DNA from: Nageia nagi
Lineage: Eukaryota > Pinophyta
DNA: 64,000 nt
NCBI GenBank assembly: GCA_050084985.1
Contig: JBITNC010000001.1
Coordinates: forward strand, 18,104,001-18,168,000
Direction of reading: 5' to 3'
Position 1 is the first letter of the stretch; every line of letters begins with the position of its first letter. The position numbers were made by a program, and so were the translations under genes. This document shows, piece after piece, positions 1-10,790 of this stretch. The notes under the pieces were generated by a model. The model saw only the letters and a list, made by a program, of their open reading frames with translations. It was not told where the DNA came from and made no database searches.

Positions 1-2
1 AT

Positions 3-194
3 CCTTATTTTCATGAGTGCACCAAACACATTGAGATACATGTACACTTGATTCAAGATAATGTTTCACTACACAACATTCAGCTCCAATACATTTCCAT
101 GAAAGAGCAAATTACAAATGTCTTCACTAAATCTCTTGACAATGGAAAGTTTGAATACTTTCGGAGCTTCCTCTCATGTCATCTAAATACCTAA
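3..194 (+). pseudogene. Ty1/copia pol C-terminal end (RNase H tail), partial
   Basis: One frame reads through 63 codons to a TAA at 192-194. It contains the copia tail signature: a HEC-TKHIEI-like block, then an ITNVFTKSL-like block. This is the end of the RNase H domain that closes copia polyproteins. The 5' part lies outside the window. A G-rich tract and an LTR-like sequence follow directly, as expected at a copia 3' end. A second, shorter copy of the same tail is at 10465-10557. Family identification is firm; clade is not determined. Confidence 0.8.
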
Positions 195-195
195 T

Positions 196-415
196 GTATT
201 ATGGGGTGGTATTATAAATAATACATTATATAATAATGGATACTTTAGGTATCTACATGCTTAATAAATACATTAGTGTTTATACTAATTTCTAATATTT
301 TAATATTAGGGTTTATGGGTAATTTTGTTATCTCTACGGGAATGTAACTCCATCTCTATTTTATTTAAACCCTTCTTAATTATGGAATATCAATTTTGGA
401 TTCTCTCCAATAGTA
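196..415 (+). repeat. Copia LTR, degraded, downstream of pol tail
   Basis: Starts around TGTATTATGGGGTGG just after the pol stop. It aligns by eye with 10559-10790: shared start, a TTTAGGTATCTA block, an 'aataaatacattag' block, a 'gtaactc' block and a TATTTAAAC block near the end. The exact start is uncertain because the polypurine tract (G run near 202-208) and the LTR edge cannot be told apart. The end is approximate. Confidence 0.55.
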
Positions 416-443
416 ACATAGATCAAACTTCATTAGGCCAATT

Positions 444-614
444 GATTACTTAGATTATATGTTAAATGTTGTTCCCATTACAAAGCCAAATGAAGAAGTT
501 AGAGTTTGTATAAATTTTAGAGATATCAATAAGGCTTGTCCCAAAGATGATTTCTCATTTCCAAACATAGATATTGATGATATTTTCAATTACTTTCAAA
601 TAAGTTATTCCTAA
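444..614 (+). pseudogene. Ty3/gypsy (Tat-like) reverse transcriptase, N-terminal fragment
   Basis: The frame from 444 to the TAA at 612 encodes the start of a gypsy reverse transcriptase: a VCINFRDINKACPKDDF-like block (family consensus VDYRDLNKACPKD) followed by FPNIDIDD. The spelling NKACPKD is typical of Tat/Athila lineages rather than chromoviruses. The continuation, the palm with its motifs, is displaced to about 1995, so about 1.4 kb has been inserted or scrambled between. Clearly dead. Confidence 0.75.
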
Positions 615-1994
615 TATCCTATCAATGAACCTTTCATTTTTTTGATAGGATTGGACTAATTGGATCCAAGGAGTTGTTACTTAAACCTTACAAGGGTTCA
701 CCTGTACGAAGGAGAAAGTTATTCTTTTCACTTTTAATTTGAATTTAGGATTTGATTTAAAAAGGCTTGGTTCTCTGTATGAGATAATATTATTCCTTGA
801 ATTTGTTGAGTGGTTCTATTCCTAAGAAAATATAAAAGAATTTGAAAGCAAATGAACATGAGATAAAACTTACTATAGATCTGCAACTATGGCCAACAAA
901 CAATTGCAATCAAAATAAATACAAGAAAGAAATTAGAGTAAAATTAAAACATAAAAGAACTTTATTTACATTCTAAACCTATGGGGAAGAGACTTTAGGG
1001 ATTGGATGAACTTTGTGTGCCCTTGCTAAGTTCATTCTAGTATAATGTTATTTACCTTACATTGAAACTGAAACTATTTCAGCTCAATGCATCATGTTAC
1101 AAACATCATACTTAGAAAACAAAGATAATATGAAGCATAAAAACTTTATTGATTTCCAAATATTGGATTTGCAATTACAATCAAATAGTGTATCTAAAAA
1201 CATGACTGTACATGATTCTTAGCCTATACTAATAATACAGTCATAAAACTAAGTGTGAACTAAACTCTAATGATTTTCCTTTACAATGTGATCCATGGGC
1301 CTACATTAACCTCTCCTAGATCCATATTTTTTCTCAACAAAAAAACTAAACAAAGTAAATGACATGCTAAAAATAGATTGTTTGTTACAACAACTATCCA
1401 TTTCATGAAATATGGATTAGATTTATGAATCTCCATAATATCTATAATTCATTACAGTTTAGATTCATTGGTGATGGATTCCTCAAGCTTAGGTCACGTC
1501 CTCAACTCTTCTTAACTAAAGTCTCCTCCCTTATTACATTTCTAGGTTTCTAGGAATAGGCCTAATGTACTTTCTGAAACCATGAATTTCCATAGCCATT
1601 TCTGTAGACATTCTATAGTATTGACAAAAAACATCTTGTAGATCATATAAAATGTCCAACACACCAAAATATATACAAATAGTAACTAATAGAAACATTT
1701 TATCATAAATATCACTTATATCAATCCATTTTATTTTTATAAGCATAAGTAATCCATATTAGTAAAACTCATCAAAGTGTCCATACACATCTTCAACATA
1801 TAAGCACTTTTAGGGGTATATGAATAGGAAACTAAGTGAAATATGAGTGTAAATTATAAACTCATAAAATATTATTATGTACAATATATAAGGACATGAT
1901 ATTCTATCATTCATGGATGGTTTTTAAGGATACAATCATATTTTAATCAATTTATAATATCAACATAAAACAAACTTCACCACTCCTTAGGGAA
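615..1994. other. Unassigned AT-rich DNA within the decayed gypsy element
   Basis: No domain recognised on either strand. A 70-codon minus-strand open stretch at 1534-1746 has no recognisable motif and is probably chance. The segment separates two parts of the same reverse transcriptase, so it is either an inserted sequence or decayed coding DNA. Confidence 0.4.
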
Positions 1995-2375
1995 TTTTTT
2001 GTTGGAAACTGATGCCATTTGGGTTGAAAAATTAAGGAGCTACATATCAACATGTAATAAAAATAATGTTACATGATTTGATACATAAATTATGAAGTCT
2101 AAAAATAAGGAGGATCACTTGACACAACTAGAAGAGGTATTTAGCATTTTGGAAAAGTATAATTTGAGGTTTAATCCACAAAAATATGTATTTGGTGTTA
2201 CATTTGTAAAAATACTAGGATATATGGTCTCAATAAGAGGTATTGAGCTAGATCCAAATAATTTCAAAGCTATTTCAAAAATTCCACCATGAAGAAATCT
2301 CAACCAATTATAAAGTATCCAAGGTAAGATCAATTCTATTAGAAGATTCATTTTTCAATTTCCTAATAGAGGCAC
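1995..2375 (+). pseudogene. Ty3/gypsy Tat-like reverse transcriptase, palm/thumb fragment with YxDD missing
   Basis: Starts with an LMPFGLKN block (family: MPFGLKNAGATYQ). After a stop come GATYQ and MLHDLIHKL, then KSKNKEDHLTQLEEVF, LRFNPQKYVFGV and GYMVSIRGIELDP. All are standard landmarks of a plant gypsy reverse transcriptase, in order. The catalytic YVDD segment that belongs between the HDLIHK and KSK blocks is absent: the two blocks are joined almost directly near 2092. It continues into RNase H at 2400. Non-functional. Confidence 0.8.
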
Positions 2376-2399
2376 ACCATTCTCTTATGTTATTTAAAG

Positions 2400-2820
2400 G
2401 AAGTTAATTTTGTATGGTATGAGAAGTGTTTAAAAGCATTTGATAGCATTAAAAAATATTTGTTAAATCCTCCAATATTAATTCTTATGGATTCTAGCAA
2501 GCTATTATATTTGTATATTTCAACCATGTTGCTTGGCTTGGAGACAATATTGTGTAAAAACAATGATGGAAATAAAGAAAGGAAAATATATTATCTTAGA
2601 AAAATATTGTTTGAGTATGAAACAAAATACACACCCATAGAGAAGCTTTATTTTTTCATAGTATTTGCATCAAAAAAGTTGATGCATTACATGTTGTATA
2701 ATACTACTTTCATAGTTTGTCCAATTGATCCTTCGAAATATTTATGGATAAATAACATCTTTTTGGAAGAGTGGAAAAATGGATGGTGTTACTATAGGAA
2801 TTTTACATAATATCAATAAA
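2400..2820 (+). pseudogene. Ty3/gypsy RNase H domain fragment
   Basis: An open stretch of about 116 codons (2460-2810) follows the reverse transcriptase. It shows the usual Ty3 RNase H order: a 'FDSIKKYLLNPP' lead-in, a degenerate domain start (ILILMDSSKLLYLYIS), a TKYTPIEKLYFFIVFASKKLMHYML block (family: YTPIEKACLALVFATQKLRHYML) and a final DPSKYL. It is well conserved relative to the rest of the element. The canonical first catalytic Asp context is blurred. Confidence 0.7.
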
Positions 2821-2879
2821 ATAAAAGGTTATTAATGGACAAAAAATAACAAACTTTATGATTGAGTTACCTCAATAAA

Positions 2880-3355
2880 ATATTGATATTGTACATGAAG
2901 AATTTCTGAATGAGTATGTTTACTACATAGAAGAACAAGGGGATGAATTGTGTCTTTATTTTGATGAATCTAGATGCACTCATGGAGTGAGGATATGTAT
3001 TATTCCTATTTATACCATTAATATTATTATTACAATTATATATAGACTTGGTGTTTGATTATACAAATAATATATCAAAATATGAAGCTCTCATTCTTAG
3101 TTTAAAGGTAACCATTTTGTTGAAAATTAAGAATATCAAAGTTTATAGAGACTCCTAATTGATTATCAATAAATTTAATGAAGTTTAAAATACAAAATAT
3201 GAGAAATTTATTCTATACATAAATTTGGTTGGTATGCTTCTTTCTAGTTTTGAGAAATTTCAAATAAAAAATATTACAAGAAGTTGTAGTAGGTATGTGG
3301 ATGCTATGACAAGTGCAACATCACTTATGCCCATTAAAATAGAGGATTAAGAGAC
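2880..3355 (+). pseudogene. Second RNase H domain (archaeal-like type) of the Tat-like element
   Basis: Visible blocks are LYFDESRCTHG (family: LYFDGSS), YTNNISKYEALILSLK (family: TNNQAEYEALILGL), VYRDS and LIINKFNE (family: GDSELVVNQ), and YVDAMTSATS (family: ADALATLAS). This second RNase H, placed after the ordinary one, is the known hallmark of the Tat clade of plant Ty3/gypsy elements. Several stops interrupt it. The reading is by motif order only. Confidence 0.65.
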
Positions 3356-3649
3356 TATTTTACAATCAAGCTTATATGTAAGTCTTCTTATATTTATCAT
3401 GATCCACTTGATCATTTGTATGAGAGTTTTTGTACCATTATTTAAGAGAAAATAAGTCTAATTTGGTATAAAAAAATCTGCAATTATTTGAAAAATAAAA
3501 TAACCCCCACTACTAGCAAAAGGCTATTTAGTGTCAAAGAAGGTCTTAGAGTAGGAAAAAAATATTCCTAATACCATTAGCATAAGTAGATTTCAACATG
3601 GTTTCATTCATTAATTTTATCCATTTTATGGATGTTCTTACACTATGTT

Positions 3650-3960
3650 TGACACTTGGGTTTATACACATACATGCATGGTTTATGTGTATATACACAC
3701 AAGGTTTATATGTATATATATGCATTAATGTTAATGGATATGCACACATACTTTATATATAAATACATAGGGTTTAAATTTGATTATATTCTAATAGCCT
3801 ATGTGTATATCCTAAAACCCCATGTATATGCATGGAAACCTTATGCATATATTCTAATAGCCTATGCATATATTCTAAAACTTTATGTGTATGTGTGAAA
3901 ATCTTATGTGTATATTATAATAGCCTATGAATATAACCTAAAACCCATATGTATATCATA
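3650..3960. repeat. Low-complexity TATGTGTATAT-type degenerate repeat
   Basis: Many imperfect copies of short units such as 'ggtttatatgtatatata' and 'ctaatagcctatgcatatatt', about 25-35 bp apart. The same kind of repeat reappears at 4690-4830, so the pair flanks the PPR fragment at 4140-4675. An 80-codon open stretch here follows the repeat and is not a gene. Confidence 0.6.
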
Positions 3961-4139
3961 ATAACTTATGTATATAGAAATTGAAGTTAATCATATCATA
4001 AAGAAACCATGAGCACAAATTATAAAGAAACACATATCAACCATCCAAACCCAACTTAATCGAATGACTTCTTCATATTTGAAGGCCAATACGAAGAAAA
4101 AAGGAGGGAGGTACAAAAGGATCAAGGGAGGAAGGAAGG

Positions 4140-4675
4140 GTAGATATTATTTCATAGATCCAATGGATTTCTTAGATAAGCATTGACATTGTTTCACCAA
4201 ATGCAACAAATAATAGTAGTCCAACTAGATCAATTCACCTTTTCCATTGTCCTCAAAGTATGCACCAAAATGGGATATTTATAACATGGTTTATACATAC
4301 ATCAAATACTCTTTAAAATACTATTTATATCAAATTTTATGGTTGTGAATATCGTAGTATATATGTATGCAAAATATGGAAGTATAGAGAAGACATGTGA
4401 GTTATTTGACAAGATGCATGATGCAAACACAGTTTCATTAACTGCAATGATTGGAGGGTGTGGTATTCATGGTTACAATAAGGATGCCCTTAAAATTTTT
4501 GATCTGATGAAGAACTTGGGAACCAACCATAACAACATAACCTTTGTATATATTTTATTTTCATGCAGCTATGTAGGTCTAGTGGATTATGTTAACATAA
4601 TTTCATGGACTACAATGATCATAAGATATGTAGAAAATGAATACATTAAAAGATCCTATGAATTAATATAAAAAA
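4140..4675 (+). pseudogene. PPR (PLS-class) gene fragment 1
   Basis: The open reading frame 4339-4671 encodes about 110 residues of pentatricopeptide repeats. It shows MYAKYGSIEKTCELFDKM (consensus MYAKCGSIEDARKLFDKM), a degenerate AMIGGCGIHGYNKDALKIFDLMK, then ITFVYILFSCSYVGLVD (consensus ITFVGVLSACSHAGLVDEG). Decayed PPR sequence also precedes it from about 4160. The family acts in organelle RNA editing and processing. The same blocks recur in the fragments at 6105 and 7180, so these are related copies. Truncated at both ends; no start, transit peptide or C-terminal E/DYW domain seen. Confidence 0.8.
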
Positions 4676-4689
4676 AAATTGATAAAATT

Positions 4690-4830
4690 CTAGGTGCTTC
4701 TATATATGTATAAAGTTTATTTATATATATGTAAGGTTTATATATATATACACAAAGGATTTATGAACATATGTATGTCATTTATGAACATATGTACATA
4801 ATTTATGTATATACACATAGATTCTATACA
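4690..4830. repeat. TATATGTA-type degenerate repeat downstream of PPR fragment 1
   Basis: Short units such as 'aggtttatatatatatac' and 'tttatgaacatatgta' (the latter twice, about 20 bp apart). Composition matches the array at 3650-3960. Confidence 0.5.
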
Positions 4831-4834
4831 TGAT

Positions 4835-4975
4835 GCTAGTGATAACACTAGGTTTGATGTTAACAATGATGCCAAGTATCTCTAAACTAATGCTAATTAT
4901 CTTTAGGGATGATGCTAATTCTCTATAGGGTTGTTGCAAAGTGTCTCTAAGGTTGATAAAAAAATTGAATACACT
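4835..4975. repeat. Degenerate TGATGCTAATTCTCTA tandem repeat
   Basis: Four to five imperfect units of roughly 30-37 bp, each with a 'gatgcta/gatgcca' start and a 'tctctaa/tctatagg' end. Confidence 0.45.
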
Positions 4976-5269
4976 GGGTTATGATGCTCGTGCTAATGCT
5001 CGTTTTCCTTTTGGTAGTATTTCGCACAAGAGTTTGATAGAAGTGCAAAAAATAGTATAAAAGCAACCATAAGGCATGCTATTATTTATGATATTTATAT
5101 AGAAGATGATTTGAAGGAATATTTTTAAAATGTCTTACACATCATGAAGTAAAATTAACCTTATACAAGTACATGAATTGATTTGTAGATGCCATTTCTA
5201 TATTAAGGTAATTTATGCAAAGGTTATATACATTAGTAACAATTGGAAAATAATGGAAGAATATTGTAA

Positions 5270-5425
5270 AGAACATGTCAAAAAGTGTTTACAATGTTAA
5301 AAATAATCCAATCTTCAAAAGACTCCATCTTAAGAACTTAATGTAATGATTACACCATGATCATTCTCAAATTGGGGCATAGATATCATTGGTGTCATTA
5401 ATCTAAGAATTTTAAGACTGAAGGC
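5270..5425 (+). pseudogene. Ty3/gypsy integrase fragment (Tat-like)
   Basis: Reads HVKKCLQC (the zinc-binding CxxC end, family YVRKCDKCQ), then after stops an N-L-Q-K-T-P-S stretch, MITPxSFSNWGIDIIG (family: PWPFAQWGIDIIGP), including the first catalytic Asp of the DDE core in WGIDIIG. Downstream of 5425 the frame dissolves. It sits 1.9 kb after the second RNase H of the same element, with PPR fragment 1 between them. Confidence 0.65.
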
Positions 5426-5738
5426 CTCAATGCTTTAATACAAATTGAAAGTTTTAAATTTAGAGGAGTTGAAACTGCAGAATGTATGTGCATCCTTCAA
5501 GAAATGATGGCTAATGAAATTGTAGAAACTACCAAACTTAACTTGATCATAATATCAAGTGTTATATATGGTTGGAAAGGTATTGTAGATACCTTTAAAA
5601 CAAGTATTCATATTCCTTAATCCAATAAGTATAACTCTAGTGATTTTCTTCTGAATTTAAGATCACAAACTATAGTGAGGTCACTAAGATATTCCTATCA
5701 TGAATTTGGTCACCAAAGAGTGATGATTTCGCTAATGA

Positions 5739-5990
5739 CACTACAAGAAAATCAAGCTTATAAGGTAATTAATTTATGATGGTCAAAAATTACCTTTTAT
5801 AAACCCTTAATATGGTAGTTATTATAATTAAAAAAATACCCTTTAAAATCCCTAAGAATTTGGTTTAAAATTGCCCTAAAAATGCCTTCTAAAAAACCCT
5901 ATAACGACAATGTAAAATTGCCCTCCAAAATGTTGTTCTCAAAAAGTTGAAAAGTAAAAACAAAATCACACATGAAATTATTTGTGAGGG
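5739..5990. mobile_element. CACTA (En/Spm-type) transposon terminus, single end
   Basis: CACTACAAGAAAA at 5739-5751 is the canonical terminal sequence of plant CACTA transposons. It is followed by AT-rich subterminal DNA with repeated 'aaattaccttt/attgccct' motifs, including an inverted pair around 5764-5804, as in CACTA subterminal regions. The 3 bp before it (TGA) would be the target duplication. I did not find the matching inverted end (…TTTTCTTGTAGTG), so it is a truncated element or non-autonomous remnant of unknown length. Confidence 0.6.
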
Positions 5991-6104
5991 TGAGAAGGGA
6001 AAATAAAATTTCAAGGATTGCAATGGTTTGATGATATGTGTAAATAAGGTTTTTTGAATGCTTTAGAGATATGTAAAGTCAAACTTTGCAATCTTTATTG
6101 ACAT

Positions 6105-6710
6105 TATTATAGCATGTGCCACCATGGGAGCCCTAGAAGAAGGTATGGAAGTCCATTGAAGAGTAGTTGAAAATGGGTTTTCATCAAATATTATGGTTTT
6201 TCATGCTCTAATAGCCATTATTAAATGAACATCTCATGTGTAAAGCCAAATTTTGTAAAATTTGTCGATATTCTTCTTATATGTGCCACCATGGGATCTC
6301 TATAATAAAGTATGAAAATCCATTAAAGAGTAGTTGAAACTAGTTTTTCATGAATGTTTTGATTGTGAGTGCTTTGCTAGATGTGCATGAAAAATATGTA
6401 AAAATAAATAAATTCAAGAATTATTTGATAAGATGCAAATACATTTCATGGAATGTAATGATTGGAGGATATGCAATTCATGGCTACAAGAGTGATATCC
6501 TTAAACTATTTGATCTATTAAGAACTTGGGAACTAAAACTAATAGCATAACCTTTGTATGTGCTCTACTTGCATTCGACCATGTAGGTCAAGTGGATTAG
6601 GACTATATATACTTTTATGGCATAAGTGAATCTTATTACGTTATATCTAGGATGAATCATTATACATGCATTATTGGCCTTCTTGGCAATGTGGGCTTTC
6701 TACCTCCACC
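6105..6710 (+). pseudogene. PPR (PLS-class) gene fragment 2
   Basis: Contains ACATMGALEEGMEVH (PPR consensus ACA.LGALE.G..IH) near 6115. The same 'tgccaccatgggag' block recurs at about 6280, so part is duplicated within the fragment. Further on is NVMIGGYAIHGYKSDILKLFDLL (6440-6520), then ITFVCALLAFDHVGQVD with a stop, and CIIGLLGNVG (consensus CMVDLLGRAG) near 6670. Nucleotide identity with 7785-8100 is obvious by eye. Multiple stops and shifts. Confidence 0.7.
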
Positions 6711-7179
6711 ACTATCATAGATAATCTTATTCCAAAATCCTCACTTTCTTCATTTCATGAAATAAATCCTCTTTCACATTATATTCATTCTCTATAATCG
6801 AAATCATATATTAATAAAGGTAGAAATAGATGGCTATAGACCACCTCCACCTCCTTTTTTTTTGAATGTAATGGTCTTTTGTTGATCGTATTTTCATAAT
6901 CATACAATCTCATCACTTACCACCAAAATTACAATATCCACATGAATATGAATATTAGTTTCACATAACTTTGTTGAATAATTGATTGAAGCATACAATG
7001 CACATTTTGCTTACTAAAAACAAAGATACCCACTACTCTAAATGTTATTCAACATATCTTAAATCCTATAGACCTGCATAGCCAATAATGCCCTTCTAGA
7101 GGGAAATCTCCTTCATTCATGTATCAATCACATGGACTAAAATTTGGCCTATCTAAGAATAACTTTTTGTAAAATAGAC
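6711..7179. other. Unassigned AT-rich spacer between PPR fragments
   Basis: Includes a poly-T run near 6857 and no recognisable coding blocks. Confidence 0.3.
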
Positions 7180-8450
7180 TTAGCAACATGTATGTCAACT
7201 ATCAACTATAAAAGTTTAGTTGATGCTCATAAATTTTTTGACTGTATGATTGAATGAGTCATCTTCTCATGGAATATGATAATTTTAGGTTACCAAAGGT
7301 ATAAATTTCCTCTACAAGAATTGAAATTATTTCATCAAATGTAACAATCAATAGTATTAGTCCAACTAGATCTATTCACCTTTCCCAACATCCTCAAAGC
7401 ATGCACTAAAATGGTATATTTAAAATGGGATTTATATATACATAAAAGTTATTTAAAATTCAATCTCTATCACATGATTTGGTTATGAATTCCCTGGTAG
7501 ACATGTATGCAAACTTTGGAAGTAAATAGAGAAGGTACATAAATTATTTGACAAGATGCAGATATAGTTTCATGGACTAGAAGGATTGCATGATACACAT
7601 AAAATGGATACATTGAAAGGGCTCGTAAATTATTTGAAAAATGCCTCATCAAGATGTAGTCTCATGGAATGCAATGATTATAGGATGTGAAAAATGGATT
7701 TTTTAAAAATCCTCTAGATACTTTTAAGCAAATGTAATTATCATGTGTAAACACAAACTCTATAAACTTTTCTAGATTTCTTCCAGCATGTGCCACCATG
7801 GGAGATGTAGAAGAAGGTATGGGAATCCATCAAAGAGTAGTTGAAAATGGTTTTTCATCAAATGTTATGGTTGTGAGTACCCTAATAGACATGTGTGCAA
7901 AATATGGAAGAATACATAAGGCCTAAGAATTATTTGACAAGATACATGATGCAAACATAGTTTCATGAAATGAAATGATTGGAGGATATGTACTTCATGG
8001 TGACAAAAAGGTTGCCCTTAAACTCTTTCATTTGATGAAGCACCTGGGAACCAACCCTGACAACATAACCTTTGTATATATTTTACTTGCATGCATCGAT
8101 GTAGGTCTAGTGGATGAGGGTTGTATATACTTTAATAGCATGAGTGAATCTTATAACATTATTCTTGGATTATGGCATTGTACATGCATTGTTTATCTTA
8201 TTGTTTATGCAAGATATCTTGAGAAAGCTTTGAACTTCATTGTCAATATGCCTATAAAACCTAATTTGGGTTTGTGAATGTGTTTGCTTGGTACTTGAAG
8301 ATCACATAAGAATGTAGGAACACGGGAATTTGTGGAAATAATCCTTTTTGTTGAAGCCTAAAAATGCTTCATCTTATTTTTTCTTTTAATATTTATGCTG
8401 AAGTGGGCAGTTGGGATGATGTTTAAATTGCCCTTTGAGAAACTAGTACA
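7180..8450 (+). pseudogene. PPR (PLS-class) pseudogene fragment 3, the longest copy
   Basis: A run of PPR motifs across frames. Around 7210-7260 is LVDAHKFFDCM; 7275-7340 ELKLFHQM; 7360-7400 LFTFPNILKACTKM; 7600-7680 YIERARKLFEKMPHQDVVSWNAMI; 7785-7900 ACATMGDVEEGMGIH and MVVSTLIDMCAKYG. The open reading frame 7975-8277 (100 codons) then runs IGGYVLHGDKKVALKLFHLMK, ITFVYILLACIDVGLVDEG, YFNSMSESYNI and MPIKPN. Decayed C-terminal 'CLLGT-RSHKN' sequence follows. This order matches the C-terminal half of a plant PLS PPR protein. There are many stops, and no E or DYW domain could be confirmed. Confidence 0.8.
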
Positions 8451-9621
8451 TATGTTATGCAACTTTCTAGATTATGCTTTAAATCTTGACAAACTATTAC
8501 CACAAGCATATTCAACCAAGGCTTTTTATATTCCTTGTAGCATTTATTGTATTTAACTTCTATTGTAAAAGTACATCATGATAGTACAATTATATTTTGT
8601 TCTTGGATATTCAAGCTATGAACTAGTACCTTTGTATTTTTATTGATTATTATACTAAATTTTATTCATGGATTACATTTTGTTTAAATTTTTCAAAATA
8701 AAATTCTTATATTATATTTCCTACAAAAAATGGAACTTGAATTATATTGATGATATAAATGCTAAAGTAATATAACTTTATCCATATTTATGTTGAGAAA
8801 TTGTTTGGTTATTAGGAGATGCTCCATTAGTTTATCCACTTGGAAGAAGGCATGTTCATAGAGGCCATTATATTAGAAATATTAATTTTCACTCATTCAA
8901 TTCAGCTTAAAAAATTCAAATAGTAGACAAAATTAAAGCTTTTTTCTTCTTTTTCACATTTGCTTCTACTAGTATCACAATACCTATCTTACAACTAACT
9001 TGAGCACATCTAAAATTAAAACATATTATAGTTGGCACCAAGCTCACTTTTTCACTAGCTTAATGCTTATAGCCCATAGGTGTTTGCATTTTATGTTGTT
9101 TGATTGGGCTATTCATAAGCCATGGGTCATATGGACTAAAGATACAAACAAAGAGTCAACTCTAGTTGTTATTAGTAGAGTTTGAAAACTTTAGAATACT
9201 TAGTCCTATTGTAATGGCTATCACAAGACTGGTTCCTATTGTCTAATTATCCAATAATATTGTTGCATATTACCTCTTCCTTTCTTTTACTATCCATCAA
9301 TATTGCAAGCTTTGAAGTTGATTATTAACTTGTGTGCAATTTTTCTTTCTTTTAAATTTATCAAATGTTTTTTTATGTCCATGTATATTTTAAAATTGGT
9401 TAATGTTTTAAAATATTATTTGCAAATACTTATTAAAATCAAATTAAATTTTTTGATTATGAAATTATATACTTATTAAAATGTGATAATTTTTTTTTTT
9501 GATTAATTTTACTATTCCTCATCCATTTCTGACAAACATTAAGTGTTCATGCTACTTTGAACTATAAAGCATTAAAAATCCTGAACCTAATCATTAAAGG
9601 CTACTTACAAATATTTCTCAT

Positions 9622-9662
<41 letters not shown>

Positions 9663-10464
9663 TATATATATATATTCATATCATATCATATCATATCATA
9701 TACCAAGTTACAAAAAGCTTAGACAAGCTTGCATTGGACTATGGGAAAAGGAATGATCGATAGTAAAAAACTTCAAAGTATGGCAACAAGGAACAATAGC
9801 CTTCTAAACTAAAGCAAAGCTATTTGAGACGCTGAAGGTTTGATGTCATCCTATGTTGCCTTTTAGAATTGATATGTTATTTATATGCAAATGGTTGCAC
9901 TTAAAAAAAAAATCATGTTATTTGGAAGAAAGTGTGATTGTGAATAATATTCCTTTCTTTGTTGAGCCTAATCAGTAGCCTATATCAATGAGTAGTTGTG
10001 ATATGATGTTCAAAGTAATGTTCTTTGTAATTAATAATAAGATTCGGCCAAGAAAATAATTTCAATGAGAATTCTGATGTATGATATTACTTATAAATGT
10101 ATTAATTTGGAAAGAGTGTTAAATTATGATGGTGCTTATATGCTAATGAATAAGAGTGGCTATCTAAAATGTTTCCACCACTTGATGTCATCATTCACTT
10201 GAAATTTGTTAAATATTTACTCGTAATGAGTGAGTCATTGCCCATGGGAGCGAAGATCTCCTAGACATGTTGGCTAATATCACTTTTATTAAAAATTGTT
10301 TGGTTGGTACATAAATAATAGAATGACCATTTTTACAGGGAGTCTTATACTCATCAAACATCAACCTTTTTCTCTAATTGAAGAGCTTATTGGTTCATAT
10401 ATTTTCATAACTCATTGGTTCACCATAGTCAATTAAGCAATTTGTGTTATGCTATATTTCTACA
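8451..10464. other. Unassigned AT-rich DNA
   Basis: No family recognised. A 61-codon open stretch at 9000-9185 shows no motif. A TA/TCATA microsatellite lies inside (9621-9702). Confidence 0.35.
9621..9702. repeat. (TA)n followed by (TCATA)5 microsatellite
   Basis: About 55 bp of nearly pure TA dinucleotide from 9621 runs straight into five copies of a CATAT/TCATA pentamer at 9677-9702. Confidence 0.9.
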
Positions 10465-10557
10465 AAAGTGCAAATTCCAAATGTCTCCACCAAATCTCTT
10501 GTCAATGAAAAGTTTGAATACTTTCAAAGCTTACTCTCATGTTCTTTGAAGACCTAA
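10465..10557 (+). pseudogene. Ty1/copia pol C-terminal tail, second copy
   Basis: Thirty codons ending in TAA (10555-10557) match the end of the fragment at 3-194: a NVSTKSL block and an EKFEYFQSLLSC block. Earlier pol sequence is not recognisable upstream. An LTR-like sequence follows at once. Confidence 0.7.
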
Positions 10558-10558
10558 T

Positions 10559-10790
10559 GTATTATGGGGGGGTATTAGGAAAAAATACACTAGTCATATA
10601 ATTAGATACATTTAGGTATCTAGACATTAATAAATGTGTATAAATAAATACATTAGTATTATCAGTAATATATAGTTAATAGTTAGGGTTTCTCATGTGG
10701 AGTCCATTATTGCATGAGAACGTAACTCTTGATCATCAATGTATTTAAACTCCTCTTCTCATTAATGCAAAATGCTCTTGGTTGCACTCC
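10559..10790 (+). repeat. Copia LTR, same family as 196-415
   Basis: Begins TGTATTATGGGGGGG (polypurine G run at 10566-10572) and shares with 196-415 the TTTAGGTATCTA block, the 'aataaatacattag' block, 'gtaactc' and TATTTAAAC blocks. End near 10790 is approximate. Confidence 0.55.

Noticed and set aside
9621-9702. TA/TCATA tract as a regulatory element or replication origin
   Set aside because: Simple microsatellite; nothing nearby indicates function.
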